DNA from: CAIVAT01 sp037128705
GTDB lineage: Bacteria > Bacteroidota > Bacteroidia > Bacteroidales > FEN-979
Assembly: GCA_037128705.1 (NCBI GenBank)
Contig: JBAXVX010000006.1
Coordinates: 1-64,000 of the forward strand
Length of the DNA stretch: 64,000 nucleotides
Direction of reading: 5' to 3'
The position numbers and the translations under genes are program-made. Each line of letters begins with the position of its first letter. Position 1 is the first letter of the stretch. The notes beneath the pieces were generated by a model. The model worked only from the letters and a program-made list of their open reading frames with translations, did no database searches and had not been told where the DNA came from. This document shows, piece by piece, positions 1-7,559 of this stretch.

Positions 1-64
1 GACAAAGGCAAAACGACATCAACCGATATTATGAATTCAATTTACCAAAGTAGAAGTAACCAGA

Positions 65-1363
65 ATGAAACAATGGATCGTATTAATTTTCTTTGTATTG
101 ATTTTCAGTCAATGTAACCATGTTGAAGAATCTCCTCCATCCGGCACATCCATTCATAAGCAAAAATTTTCCCTTCCTTTCACTCCTCAGACAATGAGAC
201 AAAGGCCGGTCAACAACACCAATACAAAACCAGCAACCGGATCACTCGGTCATCAGAAAATTGCAAAAAAAAGAAAACACAAAACAAAAAAAGCATCCGC
301 ACCTCGTCAAAATTTCAGCATTTCACGCAACGATTCGCTGTTTGTTGCGCGATTGAATTATATCAGGTCAGGCAGAATTGAGCTTGATCTTAATGAACCT
401 GTGAATAACCAGATCCTGGGTTCAGCTGTCGAAAACCTCCCATTCCAGTCGATGATCACCCTGAGCCGTGAGTCATTTCTGAAGATCAACTTTGACAATG
501 ACATTCTGGATTATACTGACCGTTTTTACACCAATGGAATAAAAATCGAGATTATCACTCCGGGTCTGCAAATGAATCCACTGTCGAAACTGATGGTTCC
601 ATATTGGTCATCAGGCAAAAACTACCACGGTCTTACCCTGGTCCAGAACATGTACACACCCTCCACCACCAAAACGGGAGGAATTCTTTATGGCGACCGG
701 CCTTATGCTTCATACCTTTATGCCGGAAGCTTTAAAATCACCAATGACCCCGAACATCATTTCAGGCAGACCAGTGAACTTGACCTTGGCATTATCGGGC
801 CGAACTCATACGGAGAATGGGTTCAACGCTCATTTCATAACAGTGTGCCTACCAATAATGAACCGTTGGGATGGGAGTACCAGATACAGAACGATCTTGT
901 TCTCAATTATTCCATCACCTATGAAAAGGGGGTAATTTCAACCAAAAATATTGATCTCAACATTACCTCAATGGGAAATGTGGGGACCCTATACACAAAT
1001 TTCAGCGGGGGAGTTCAGTTAAGGGCCGGATGGATGAATCCATATTTTGCAAACCTGGGCCTTGCCAAAAGACCGATCCTCAAGGAGCAGGGATTGAGAA
1101 AATTCCAGTGCATTTTTTTCGTCAAGGGAGCAGGAAAACTGGTTGGTTATGATGCAACATTGGAGGGAGGACTCCTCAACAGGTCAAGTTTATATACTAT
1201 TCCCGCCAGCGAGATATCCAGGGTGGTATTTCAGGCGAGCGGAGGGATTTCAATCTCCTCCGGCGGTTTTCGTTTTGATGTGGAGCAATTTCTGGTAAGT
1301 CCTGATTTTCATAATGGATGGTGGCATAAATGGGTTCACCTGGCCCTTACTTTTTGCCTTTAG
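65..1363 (+). CDS. LpxR-like (DUF2219) outer-membrane lipid A deacylase family protein
   Basis: The 432-residue product has a hydrophobic N-terminus (residues 1-16) followed by Cys17, which could be a weak lipobox (FSQC) or just the end of a signal peptide. Residues 25-90 are a low-complexity Lys/Thr/Ser linker. From about residue 140 the sequence matches the LpxR/DUF2219 pattern: an F-D-N-D start, then TDRFYTNGI, then a conserved GDRPYASYLY stretch. LpxR proteins are 12-stranded outer-membrane barrels that remove the 3'-acyloxyacyl group of lipid A; many DUF2219 members are untested. The C-terminus ends in an aromatic-rich strand (LALTFCL), as expected for a barrel. Family assignment is fairly safe; deacylase activity is inference. 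The first 64 bases of the window upstream hold no gene I can identify. Confidence 0.75.
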   Translation: MKQWIVLIFFVLIFSQCNHVEESPPSGTSIHKQKFSLPFTPQTMRQRPVNNTNTKPATGSLGHQKIAKKRKHKTKKASAPRQNFSISRNDSLFVARLNYIRSGRIELDLNEPVNNQILGSAVENLPFQSMITLSRESFLKINFDNDILDYTDRFYTNGIKIEIITPGLQMNPLSKLMVPYWSSGKNYHGLTLVQNMYTPSTTKTGGILYGDRPYASYLYAGSFKITNDPEHHFRQTSELDLGIIGPNSYGEWVQRSFHNSVPTNNEPLGWEYQIQNDLVLNYSITYEKGVISTKNIDLNITSMGNVGTLYTNFSGGVQLRAGWMNPYFANLGLAKRPILKEQGLRKFQCIFFVKGAGKLVGYDATLEGGLLNRSSLYTIPASEISRVVFQASGGISISSGGFRFDVEQFLVSPDFHNGWWHKWVHLALTFCL

Positions 1364-1414
1364 TTGTTAATAAATAAAATTCTGAAGCACTGATTAATCA
1401 AACCGGATAAGCCC

Positions 1415-1422
1415 TACTTTTG
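1415..1422 (+). promoter_or_regulatory. Bacteroidota -7 box for dnaB
   Basis: TACTTTTG matches TAnnTTTG exactly and ends only 4 nt before the dnaB ATG. No TTTG -33 box is visible at 19-21 nt spacing. The position implies a transcription start at or next to the start codon, so the mRNA may be leaderless. Confidence 0.5.
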
Positions 1423-1426
1423 AGCC

Positions 1427-2935
1427 ATGGAAGAAAAGAGTACCAGAAAGCGGACCCGGCCAACCGGTGTGAGTGAAATTATTTTTGAACATGGAAAGAT
1501 CCCACCACAGGCCCTGGATCTGGAGGCCGCGGTACTTGGGGCCATGATGCTTGAAAATGACCGACTGGCCGAGGTTATTGAAGTGCTGAAGCCGGCAGTC
1601 TTCTATAAAGAAAATCACCAGATTATCTTTTCAGCCATTCAGCGCCTCTTTGCGCAAAATGAACCGGTGGATATCCTCACTGTGACCGAGGAATTGAGAA
1701 AATGCGGCGAACTTGATATTGCCGGCGGCCCCTACTTCATAACGATGCTTACAAACCGTATTGCATCAGCAGCTAATATTGAATTTCACTCACGGATCAT
1801 TTTACAAAAGTTTATCCAGCGTGAGCTGATTAGGGTATCTTCTGAAATCATTAAAGATGCCTACGAAGACACAACCGATGTGTTCGATCTTTTGGATAAG
1901 GCTGAAACCGGGCTTTTTTCAATCAGCGAAAGCAGCATCGGCAAGTCTTACATGGATATGAAATCCATCATCAAGGAGGCCATCATTGAAATTGCAGCCG
2001 GAAGGAACCAGGAGGGCAAATTGCGCGGGGTGGGATCCGGATTTACAGAGTTGGACAGGATTACCTCAGGGTGGCAAAAATCAGACCTGGTCATCATTGC
2101 TTCTCGTCCGGGGATGGGTAAAAGTGCCTTTGCGCTGACCATGGCACGCAATGCAGCCATCGATTTCAAGAAACCAGTTGCCGTGTTCTCCCTTGAAATG
2201 TCATCGGTTCAGCTGGTAACCCGCCTTATGTCGAGTGAGACCGAAATTCCACAGGAAAAACTGCGTAAAGGATCCATGGAAGAACATGAATGGGCCCAGC
2301 TTAACACTAAAATCACACCCCTTATCGATGCCCCGCTCTACATTGATGATACCGCGGCATTATCGGTTTTCGACCTCAGGGCAAAATGCCGCCGGTTAAA
2401 GGCCCACCATGATATCCAGATGGTCATTGTAGATTATCTTCAATTGATGCAGGGTAGCCAGGATACAAGAGGAAACCGTGAGCAGGAGATCAGTAGTATT
2501 TCAAGGGCGCTCAAAACCCTGGCCAAGGAGCTTGATCTTCCTGTCATTGCCTTGTCGCAGTTAAGCCGGGCCTCTGAAAAACGTTCGGCAGCTGCAAAAC
2601 CGATCCTGTCCGACCTGCGTGAATCAGGCTCCATTGAACAGGATGCCGATATGGTCTTGTTCATCTACCGCCCTGAATATTATAAAATTGACCAGGATGA
2701 AAATGGTGAATCCACCTCGGGAGTCACCGAAATCATCATTGCAAAAAACAGGAATGGTCCCTTGAAAGATGTCCGGATAAAGTTTGTTTCCAAGTACGCT
2801 AAATTTGTCGATGCTGAAATGGACTATACCCCTATGAAAATGATTCCTTCCAATGAATCGTTTGATGGTTCCATGAGGACCCGTAACGTGATGTCGAAAA
2901 TGAATGATGATGATGCGCAGGATTCTCCATTCTGA
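1427..2935 (+). CDS. dnaB: Replicative DNA helicase DnaB
   Basis: This is the hexameric 5'-3' helicase that unwinds DNA at the replication fork. The 502-residue protein shows the DnaB N-terminal domain (about 28-130, beginning PPQALDLEAAVLGAMM) and a RecA-like C-terminal domain: Walker A SRPGMGKS at about 226-233, Walker B VIVDYLQL at about 333-340, and the LSDLRESGSIEQDAD motif at about 394-408. Length is normal and there is no intein. The ATG at 1427 follows a -7 box directly. The stop overlaps or abuts the next gene, which suggests co-transcription. Confidence 0.97.
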   Translation: MEEKSTRKRTRPTGVSEIIFEHGKIPPQALDLEAAVLGAMMLENDRLAEVIEVLKPAVFYKENHQIIFSAIQRLFAQNEPVDILTVTEELRKCGELDIAGGPYFITMLTNRIASAANIEFHSRIILQKFIQRELIRVSSEIIKDAYEDTTDVFDLLDKAETGLFSISESSIGKSYMDMKSIIKEAIIEIAAGRNQEGKLRGVGSGFTELDRITSGWQKSDLVIIASRPGMGKSAFALTMARNAAIDFKKPVAVFSLEMSSVQLVTRLMSSETEIPQEKLRKGSMEEHEWAQLNTKITPLIDAPLYIDDTAALSVFDLRAKCRRLKAHHDIQMVIVDYLQLMQGSQDTRGNREQEISSISRALKTLAKELDLPVIALSQLSRASEKRSAAAKPILSDLRESGSIEQDADMVLFIYRPEYYKIDQDENGESTSGVTEIIIAKNRNGPLKDVRIKFVSKYAKFVDAEMDYTPMKMIPSNESFDGSMRTRNVMSKMNDDDAQDSPF

Positions 2936-4199
2936 CCTGAAAAGGGGAATGATCATTCTATTGTTTCTCTTCATCATTCTTCCAACTCGTGCAGCCTTTG
3001 TGCTTATACCGATGGATGAGGCGCAGCAGAATCATCTGAAGGCTTACGGGATTGCATATTGGGTACTGCAAAAGGAGGTGGAGGTGGATTGGCTGCTAAA
3101 TTACCGTGGAGGAAGTTTCATGTTCCAGTTCAGCAAAACGTTCGAATCGGAATGCACCATTCGGGGGGTCACCTACCAGGTTATTGCTGATGCACAGGCT
3201 TCAGCCATCCTTCAGGAAATTTCTGATCCCCAGGTCAACATGGAAAATATCAAGCTTCACAAAGTGCCCAGGGTCGCGGTTTATTCCCCAAAGAACAAGC
3301 TACCGTGGGATGATGCTGTAACGCTGGTGCTCACCTATGCCGAAATCCCCTACGACATCCTGTATGACGAGGAGGTGATGGGCGGAGCCCTGCCCCTGTA
3401 CGACTGGCTGCATCTGCATCATGAGGATTTCACAGGGCAGTACGGAAAATTCTGGGCTGCTTACAAAAACTTCCCTTGGTACCGCGAGGATGTAATTGCC
3501 CAGGAGGAAAGTGCAAAAAAACTTGGATTCAGCAAGGTTTCACAAATGAAACTGGCCGTGGCAAAAAATATACGTGATTTTGTGGCAGGTGGCGGTTATC
3601 TTTTTGCGATGTGTTCAGCCCCCGACAGTTACGACGTTGCATTGTCGGCAGATGGTGTCGATATTTGCGATGTCATGTTCGATGGTGACCCGCCGGAACC
3701 GAATGCCCAGTCAAAACTGAACTTTAATAACTGTTTTGCTTTCCAGAACTTCACCCTCAGCACAAATCCCTATGAATATGAGATATCATCGATCGATGTG
3801 ACCGAGACAAGGCCAAAAAACATCACAAGGGAAAACGACTTTTTCACCTTGTTTGACTTTTCAGCAAAATGGGACCCTGTCCCCAGTATGCTCTGCCAGG
3901 ATCATGCTACCCTCATTCACGGCTTCATGGGGCAAACCACCGCGTTTAATGAGAAATATGTGCAGGCCAATGTGATTGTGCTGGGAGAGACTAAATCGCT
4001 GAATGAGGCGCGATACATTCATGGAGATTTTGGCAAAGGAACCTGGACATTCCTGGGCGGGCACGACCCTGAGGACTATCAGCACCTGGTCGGAGATCCG
4101 CCTACAGACCTGAACCTGCATCCAAATTCTCCCGGATACAGACTTATTCTCAACAACATACTTTTCCCTGCCGCAAAAAAGGAAAAGCGAAAGACCTAG
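2904..4199 (+). CDS. Exported conserved Bacteroidota protein of unknown function
   Basis: The 431-residue protein begins with a basic n-region and a hydrophobic core (about residues 16-31, ending PTRAA), so it is exported. The mature part has a Rossmann/amidotransferase-like flavour: a VAVYSPKNKLPW strand-loop, a FVAGGGYLFAMCSAP segment near residues 228-242, and a late GKGTWTFLGGHDPEDY motif. No catalytic triad can be assigned. From memory, related proteins are sometimes labelled asparagine synthetase B, but I see no asparagine synthetase domain and do not adopt that name. Start choice is uncertain: four ATG codons at 2904-2915 overlap the dnaB end by 32 nt, while ATG 2949 avoids the overlap but loses the charged n-region. 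Confidence 0.7.
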   Translation: MMMMRRILHSDLKRGMIILLFLFIILPTRAAFVLIPMDEAQQNHLKAYGIAYWVLQKEVEVDWLLNYRGGSFMFQFSKTFESECTIRGVTYQVIADAQASAILQEISDPQVNMENIKLHKVPRVAVYSPKNKLPWDDAVTLVLTYAEIPYDILYDEEVMGGALPLYDWLHLHHEDFTGQYGKFWAAYKNFPWYREDVIAQEESAKKLGFSKVSQMKLAVAKNIRDFVAGGGYLFAMCSAPDSYDVALSADGVDICDVMFDGDPPEPNAQSKLNFNNCFAFQNFTLSTNPYEYEISSIDVTETRPKNITRENDFFTLFDFSAKWDPVPSMLCQDHATLIHGFMGQTTAFNEKYVQANVIVLGETKSLNEARYIHGDFGKGTWTFLGGHDPEDYQHLVGDPPTDLNLHPNSPGYRLILNNILFPAAKKEKRKT

Positions 4200-4216
4200 G
4201 AAAATTTGATCAGGGA

Positions 4217-4705
4217 TTATCGTTCGCGGTCATAAATTTCATTGGAGTACGAGAAGTCGTTGATCTCATCTGAAGGAAAATCTTCCTTGGACTGAAGCTT
4301 CCATACAGAAAAATCTATCTCCGGAAAAAAGACATCGGCATCAAATGATTTGTGAACCCTTGTCAGATAAAGCCGGTTGGCGATGGGTAAAAACTGTCGA
4401 TACACGGAGGCACCTCCAATGACGAAGTTCTCTTCATCCGGATTGCATTTCGCCACCGCATCTTCGATTGAATAGGCCATTTCACAGCCGTCAATCTGTT
4501 CATCGGGAATATCGGTAATCACAATATTCCGGCGGTTGGGCAACGGCCGGCGCGGCAGAGATTCAAAAGTGCGTTTTCCCATTATCACGGGGTGCCCGTT
4601 GGTAATTCTTTTAAATCTCTTCAAATCTTCGGAGATGTGCCAGAGCAGGTCATTATTTTTGCCAATACCCCTGTTTTCGGCAATGGCGACAATGATAGAT
4701 ATCAT
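4217..4705 (-). CDS. folA: Dihydrofolate reductase
   Basis: The 162-residue enzyme reduces dihydrofolate to tetrahydrofolate with NADPH, restoring the folate that ThyA oxidises. It opens with SIIVAIAENRGIGKNNDLLW, contains the substrate-binding acidic residue in ISEDLKRFK (the position of E. coli Asp27), and has the NADPH-binding GKRTFESL and NIVITD segments and a FVIGGASVYRQF stretch. Length is typical. It is the last gene of a minus-strand unit and lies 10 nt after thyA, so the two are surely co-transcribed. Confidence 0.96.
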   Translation of the reverse strand: MISIIVAIAENRGIGKNNDLLWHISEDLKRFKRITNGHPVIMGKRTFESLPRRPLPNRRNIVITDIPDEQIDGCEMAYSIEDAVAKCNPDEENFVIGGASVYRQFLPIANRLYLTRVHKSFDADVFFPEIDFSVWKLQSKEDFPSDEINDFSYSNEIYDRER

Positions 4706-4715
4706 CCTTTAACTT

Positions 4716-5510
4716 TTAAATTGCGATATCACCTTTGATATGCGGGTGAGACTGATAATTGATCAACTGAAAATCTTCAAACCGGAACCCGTCAATATCC
4801 TTTACTTCGCTGTTGATGTTCATCTGAGGCAGGGGCAGCGGCTCCCGGGTCAATTGCAGCTTCACCTGTTCCATATGGTTCAGATAAATATGCGCATCTC
4901 CCAGCGTATGGATAAATTCGCCCGGTTTCAAACCGGTTGCCTGGGCCATCATCCCAGTGAGCAGTGCATAGGAGGCAATGTTGAATGGGACCCCCAGAAA
5001 AATATCGCAACTACGCTGGTACATCTGGCAGGAAAGTTCGCCATTGGCTACATAGAACTGGAACAGGAGGTGACAAGGCGGCAAAGCCATCTGGTCAAGG
5101 TATCCGACATTCCAGGCGCTAACGATGTGCCTTCGTGAATCGGGATTATTGCGGATGGAGTCAACCACCTGTTTTACCTGGTCAACATGTGAACCATCGG
5201 GCTTCGGCCAGGATCGCCATTGATATCCATAGACCGGACCCAGGTCGCCATTGGCATCAGCCCATTCATTCCAGATGGACACCTTGTTATCTGTCAGATA
5301 TTTGACGTTGGTTGCTCCTTTCAGAAACCAAAGCAGTTCATGCAGTATAGACCGAAGATGCAGTTTTTTCGTGGTCAGCAAAGGAAAATTCTCCCGGAGA
5401 TCGAACCGCATCTGATATCCAAAGACGCTGATTGTACCGGTGCCGGTGCGGTCCTGCTTTTGAATCCCGTTTTTTAAAACATAATCGAGAAGATCAAGGT
5501 ATTGCTTCAT
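4716..5510 (-). CDS. thyA: Thymidylate synthase
   Basis: The protein methylates dUMP to dTMP using methylene-tetrahydrofolate. At 264 residues it equals the E. coli enzyme length. The catalytic cysteine lies in ALPPCHLLFQF at residue 146, the same number as in E. coli. RTGTGT (21-26), SRRHIVSAWN (125-134) and QRSCDIFLGVPFNIASYA (dUMP-binding) are all intact. It is followed 10 nt later by folA and preceded by a nucleoside permease, a coherent thymidine/folate unit. Confidence 0.98.
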   Translation of the reverse strand: MKQYLDLLDYVLKNGIQKQDRTGTGTISVFGYQMRFDLRENFPLLTTKKLHLRSILHELLWFLKGATNVKYLTDNKVSIWNEWADANGDLGPVYGYQWRSWPKPDGSHVDQVKQVVDSIRNNPDSRRHIVSAWNVGYLDQMALPPCHLLFQFYVANGELSCQMYQRSCDIFLGVPFNIASYALLTGMMAQATGLKPGEFIHTLGDAHIYLNHMEQVKLQLTREPLPLPQMNINSEVKDIDGFRFEDFQLINYQSHPHIKGDIAI

Positions 5511-5545
5511 AACAAAAACGGCAAAACAACAATCATTAATAAAGA

Positions 5546-6802
5546 TCAGTGCTGGATGGGGGACGAGAATATATTTGCATCATGTTTATGGCGAAAAAGT
5601 ATTGCAAATAAAACAGCCACTACCAGTGAATATCCGGCAAATGCAAACCAAATCCCTTTCCAATCGAACGAGCCATCGCCTAAAATGAAATAATTGTCAA
5701 TCACAATTCCGCTAAGACGGCTGCCCAGAAAGGCTCCAAAACCATTGGTCATCATCATGAACAACCCCTGGGCACTGGCCCTGATACCGGGTTCACTTTG
5801 TGTTTCGACGAACAGCGAGCCTGAAATATTGAAGAAATCGAAGGCCATTCCATAGATGATACAGGAGAGAATGATCATCCAGAGGCCGGAACCCGGGTCG
5901 CCAAAACCAAAGAGTCCAAATCGCAGAACCCATGCAATCATGCTGAAGATCATCACCTTTTTGATCCCGAACTTTTTCAGGAAAAATGGTATGGTCAGGA
6001 TAAAAAGCGTTTCCGAAATCTGGGAGATTGACATAATGATGGCCGGATATTTAACGGCAATCAAATCTTTAAATGCGGGAAACTTGGCAAAATCATGTAA
6101 AAAGGTATCACCATAAGCGTTCGTCAACTGGAGTGATGCACCGAGAAGCATGGCAAAGATGAAAAAGACAGCCATTTTGGAACTTTTAAACAGTGCAAAT
6201 GCATTTAATCCGAGTGCCTGGGCGAATGTTTTTTTATGACCACCACCCAATGGAGGACATGCGGGGAGTGTGAAAGAATAAATTCCAAGGAAAAGGGATG
6301 CAGCCGAAGCAACATAAAATTGTGCGGCAGAAGTTTCAAGTCCGGAGAGGCTGATGATCCATAATGCCGCGATAAATCCGATGGTTCCCCATACCCTGAT
6401 GGGAGGGTATTCTTTAATGATATCCAATCCCTTACTTTTAAGGGTAGAGTAAGCCACGGTGATGGAGAGTGCAATGGTGGGCATATAGAAAATCATGTTG
6501 ATCAGCATGACCCAGAACATTGTGGATGGATCGTTTACCCTCGGAACCATGAACAGGATCCCGGCAGCAATGATGTGAAAGATTCCGTAGAGTTTCTCTG
6601 CGTTAATCCATCGGTCGGCAATGATACCAGCGATGGCGGGCATGAAAAGAGAGGCAATGCCCATGGTCGAGAAGATCGCTCCAAATTCGGTTCCCGTCCA
6701 GTGCTTTGTCTGAAACCAGTAAGCTCCGATCGTCAGAAGCCATGAACCCCAAATGAAAAACTGTAAAAAATTAAGAAGAATGAGTCGGTGTTTTATCGTC
6801 AT
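5546..6802 (-). CDS. Nucleoside permease, NupG/NHS family of the MFS
   Basis: The 418-residue, very hydrophobic protein has about 12 predicted membrane segments. The N-terminal region (LNFLQFFIWGSWLLTIGAYW) and a FMPAIAGIIADRWINAEK loop resemble the nucleoside:H+ symporter family (NupG, XapB) of the major facilitator superfamily. It probably imports nucleosides for salvage. It sits 35 nt upstream of thyA in the same direction, which fits nucleotide metabolism. Which nucleosides it carries cannot be told from sequence. Confidence 0.82.
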   Translation of the reverse strand: MTIKHRLILLNFLQFFIWGSWLLTIGAYWFQTKHWTGTEFGAIFSTMGIASLFMPAIAGIIADRWINAEKLYGIFHIIAAGILFMVPRVNDPSTMFWVMLINMIFYMPTIALSITVAYSTLKSKGLDIIKEYPPIRVWGTIGFIAALWIISLSGLETSAAQFYVASAASLFLGIYSFTLPACPPLGGGHKKTFAQALGLNAFALFKSSKMAVFFIFAMLLGASLQLTNAYGDTFLHDFAKFPAFKDLIAVKYPAIIMSISQISETLFILTIPFFLKKFGIKKVMIFSMIAWVLRFGLFGFGDPGSGLWMIILSCIIYGMAFDFFNISGSLFVETQSEPGIRASAQGLFMMMTNGFGAFLGSRLSGIVIDNYFILGDGSFDWKGIWFAFAGYSLVVAVLFAILFRHKHDANIFSSPIQH

Positions 6803-6841
6803 CAGAAAGAGAGTTAATTCTTATGTAAAAGCGGGGAATTG

Positions 6842-7426
6842 TTATTTCCGTTTATTGAGTTCATCCCTGATCTTGGATGCTTTCTCATATTCTTCATTTT
6901 CAATGGCCTGCTGAAGCATTTGTTTCAGGTCGGCCGTAGCTGCATCGGTATAATCCACAACCTCTTCGGGTTCACTTTGCGGTTTCGGCTCTTCCGGTTT
7001 CATTAGTTCTGCCTCTTCCTCCATCAGGATACCGGCAGCAACCATAATACTCTCATAGGTATATATCGGACAGTTAAATCGCAGTGCCAGTGCAATTGCA
7101 TCGGAAGTGCGGGAGTCGACCTCCTGTTCATTTTGTCCATCGGTACAAACCAGCTTGGCATAAAACACCCCTTCACTGAACTTGTTGATCACCACCTCCG
7201 AAATTTCAATATGGTAGACATCGGCGAATGATTTAAAAAGATCATGGGTCAGTGGGCGGGGCGTCCTGATTTTTTCAAGTTCGATTGCGATGGATTGTGC
7301 TTCAAACCCGCCAATAATGATAGGCAGGCGTCGTTTCCCATCACGTTCACCAAGAATCAGGGCATAAGCGCCGCTTTGTGACTGGCTGTAGGACATCCCG
7401 ATGATATCCAATCTGATTTTTTCCAC
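6842..7426 (-). CDS. Bifunctional nuclease family protein (DUF151) with C-terminal UVR motif
   Basis: The 194-residue protein has an N-terminal DUF151 domain (about 1-130, with PIIIGGFEAQSIAIELE and the SRTSDAIALALRFNCPIY signature) and a C-terminal UvrB/UvrC-type UVR motif (about 160-194, DLKQMLQQAIENEEYEKAS). DUF151 proteins have been reported as DNase/RNase enzymes; the UVR motif is a protein-interaction helix pair. The reading frame starts with GTG at 7426, 25 nt after a strong promoter -7 box. First gene of the unit with the nucleoside permease, thyA and folA. Confidence 0.88.
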   Translation of the reverse strand: MEKIRLDIIGMSYSQSQSGAYALILGERDGKRRLPIIIGGFEAQSIAIELEKIRTPRPLTHDLFKSFADVYHIEISEVVINKFSEGVFYAKLVCTDGQNEQEVDSRTSDAIALALRFNCPIYTYESIMVAAGILMEEEAELMKPEEPKPQSEPEEVVDYTDAATADLKQMLQQAIENEEYEKASKIRDELNKRK

Positions 7427-7451
7427 TATAACATCCGGATTTTACGCCATA

Positions 7452-7483
7452 CAAACCTACGGGAAATTTCCATAACAGACAAA
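7452..7483 (-). promoter_or_regulatory. Full Bacteroidota promoter for the DUF151-permease-thyA-folA unit
   Basis: Read on the minus strand, TTTG (7480-7483) is followed after exactly 20 nt by TAGGTTTG (7452-7459), the consensus -33/-7 pair. The GTG start at 7426 lies 25 nt downstream of the -7 box. Confidence 0.75.
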
Positions 7484-7521
7484 ACATGTGGAAAAATTCT
7501 ATTCATTCTCGAAATTCTTCC

Positions 7522-7529
7522 TATTTTTG
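7522..7529 (+). promoter_or_regulatory. -7 box for hppA
   Basis: TATTTTTG matches TAnnTTTG exactly, 30 nt before the hppA ATG. No TTTG box is visible at the proper distance upstream. The divergent promoter for the minus-strand unit lies 38 nt away. Confidence 0.5.
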
Positions 7530-7559
7530 TCAACAGTCTAAATAAATAAATAGGTACAT

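Noticed and set aside
1427..2935. Intein in dnaB
   Set aside because: DnaB often hosts inteins, but here the length is 502 residues and the Walker A and B regions are uninterrupted.
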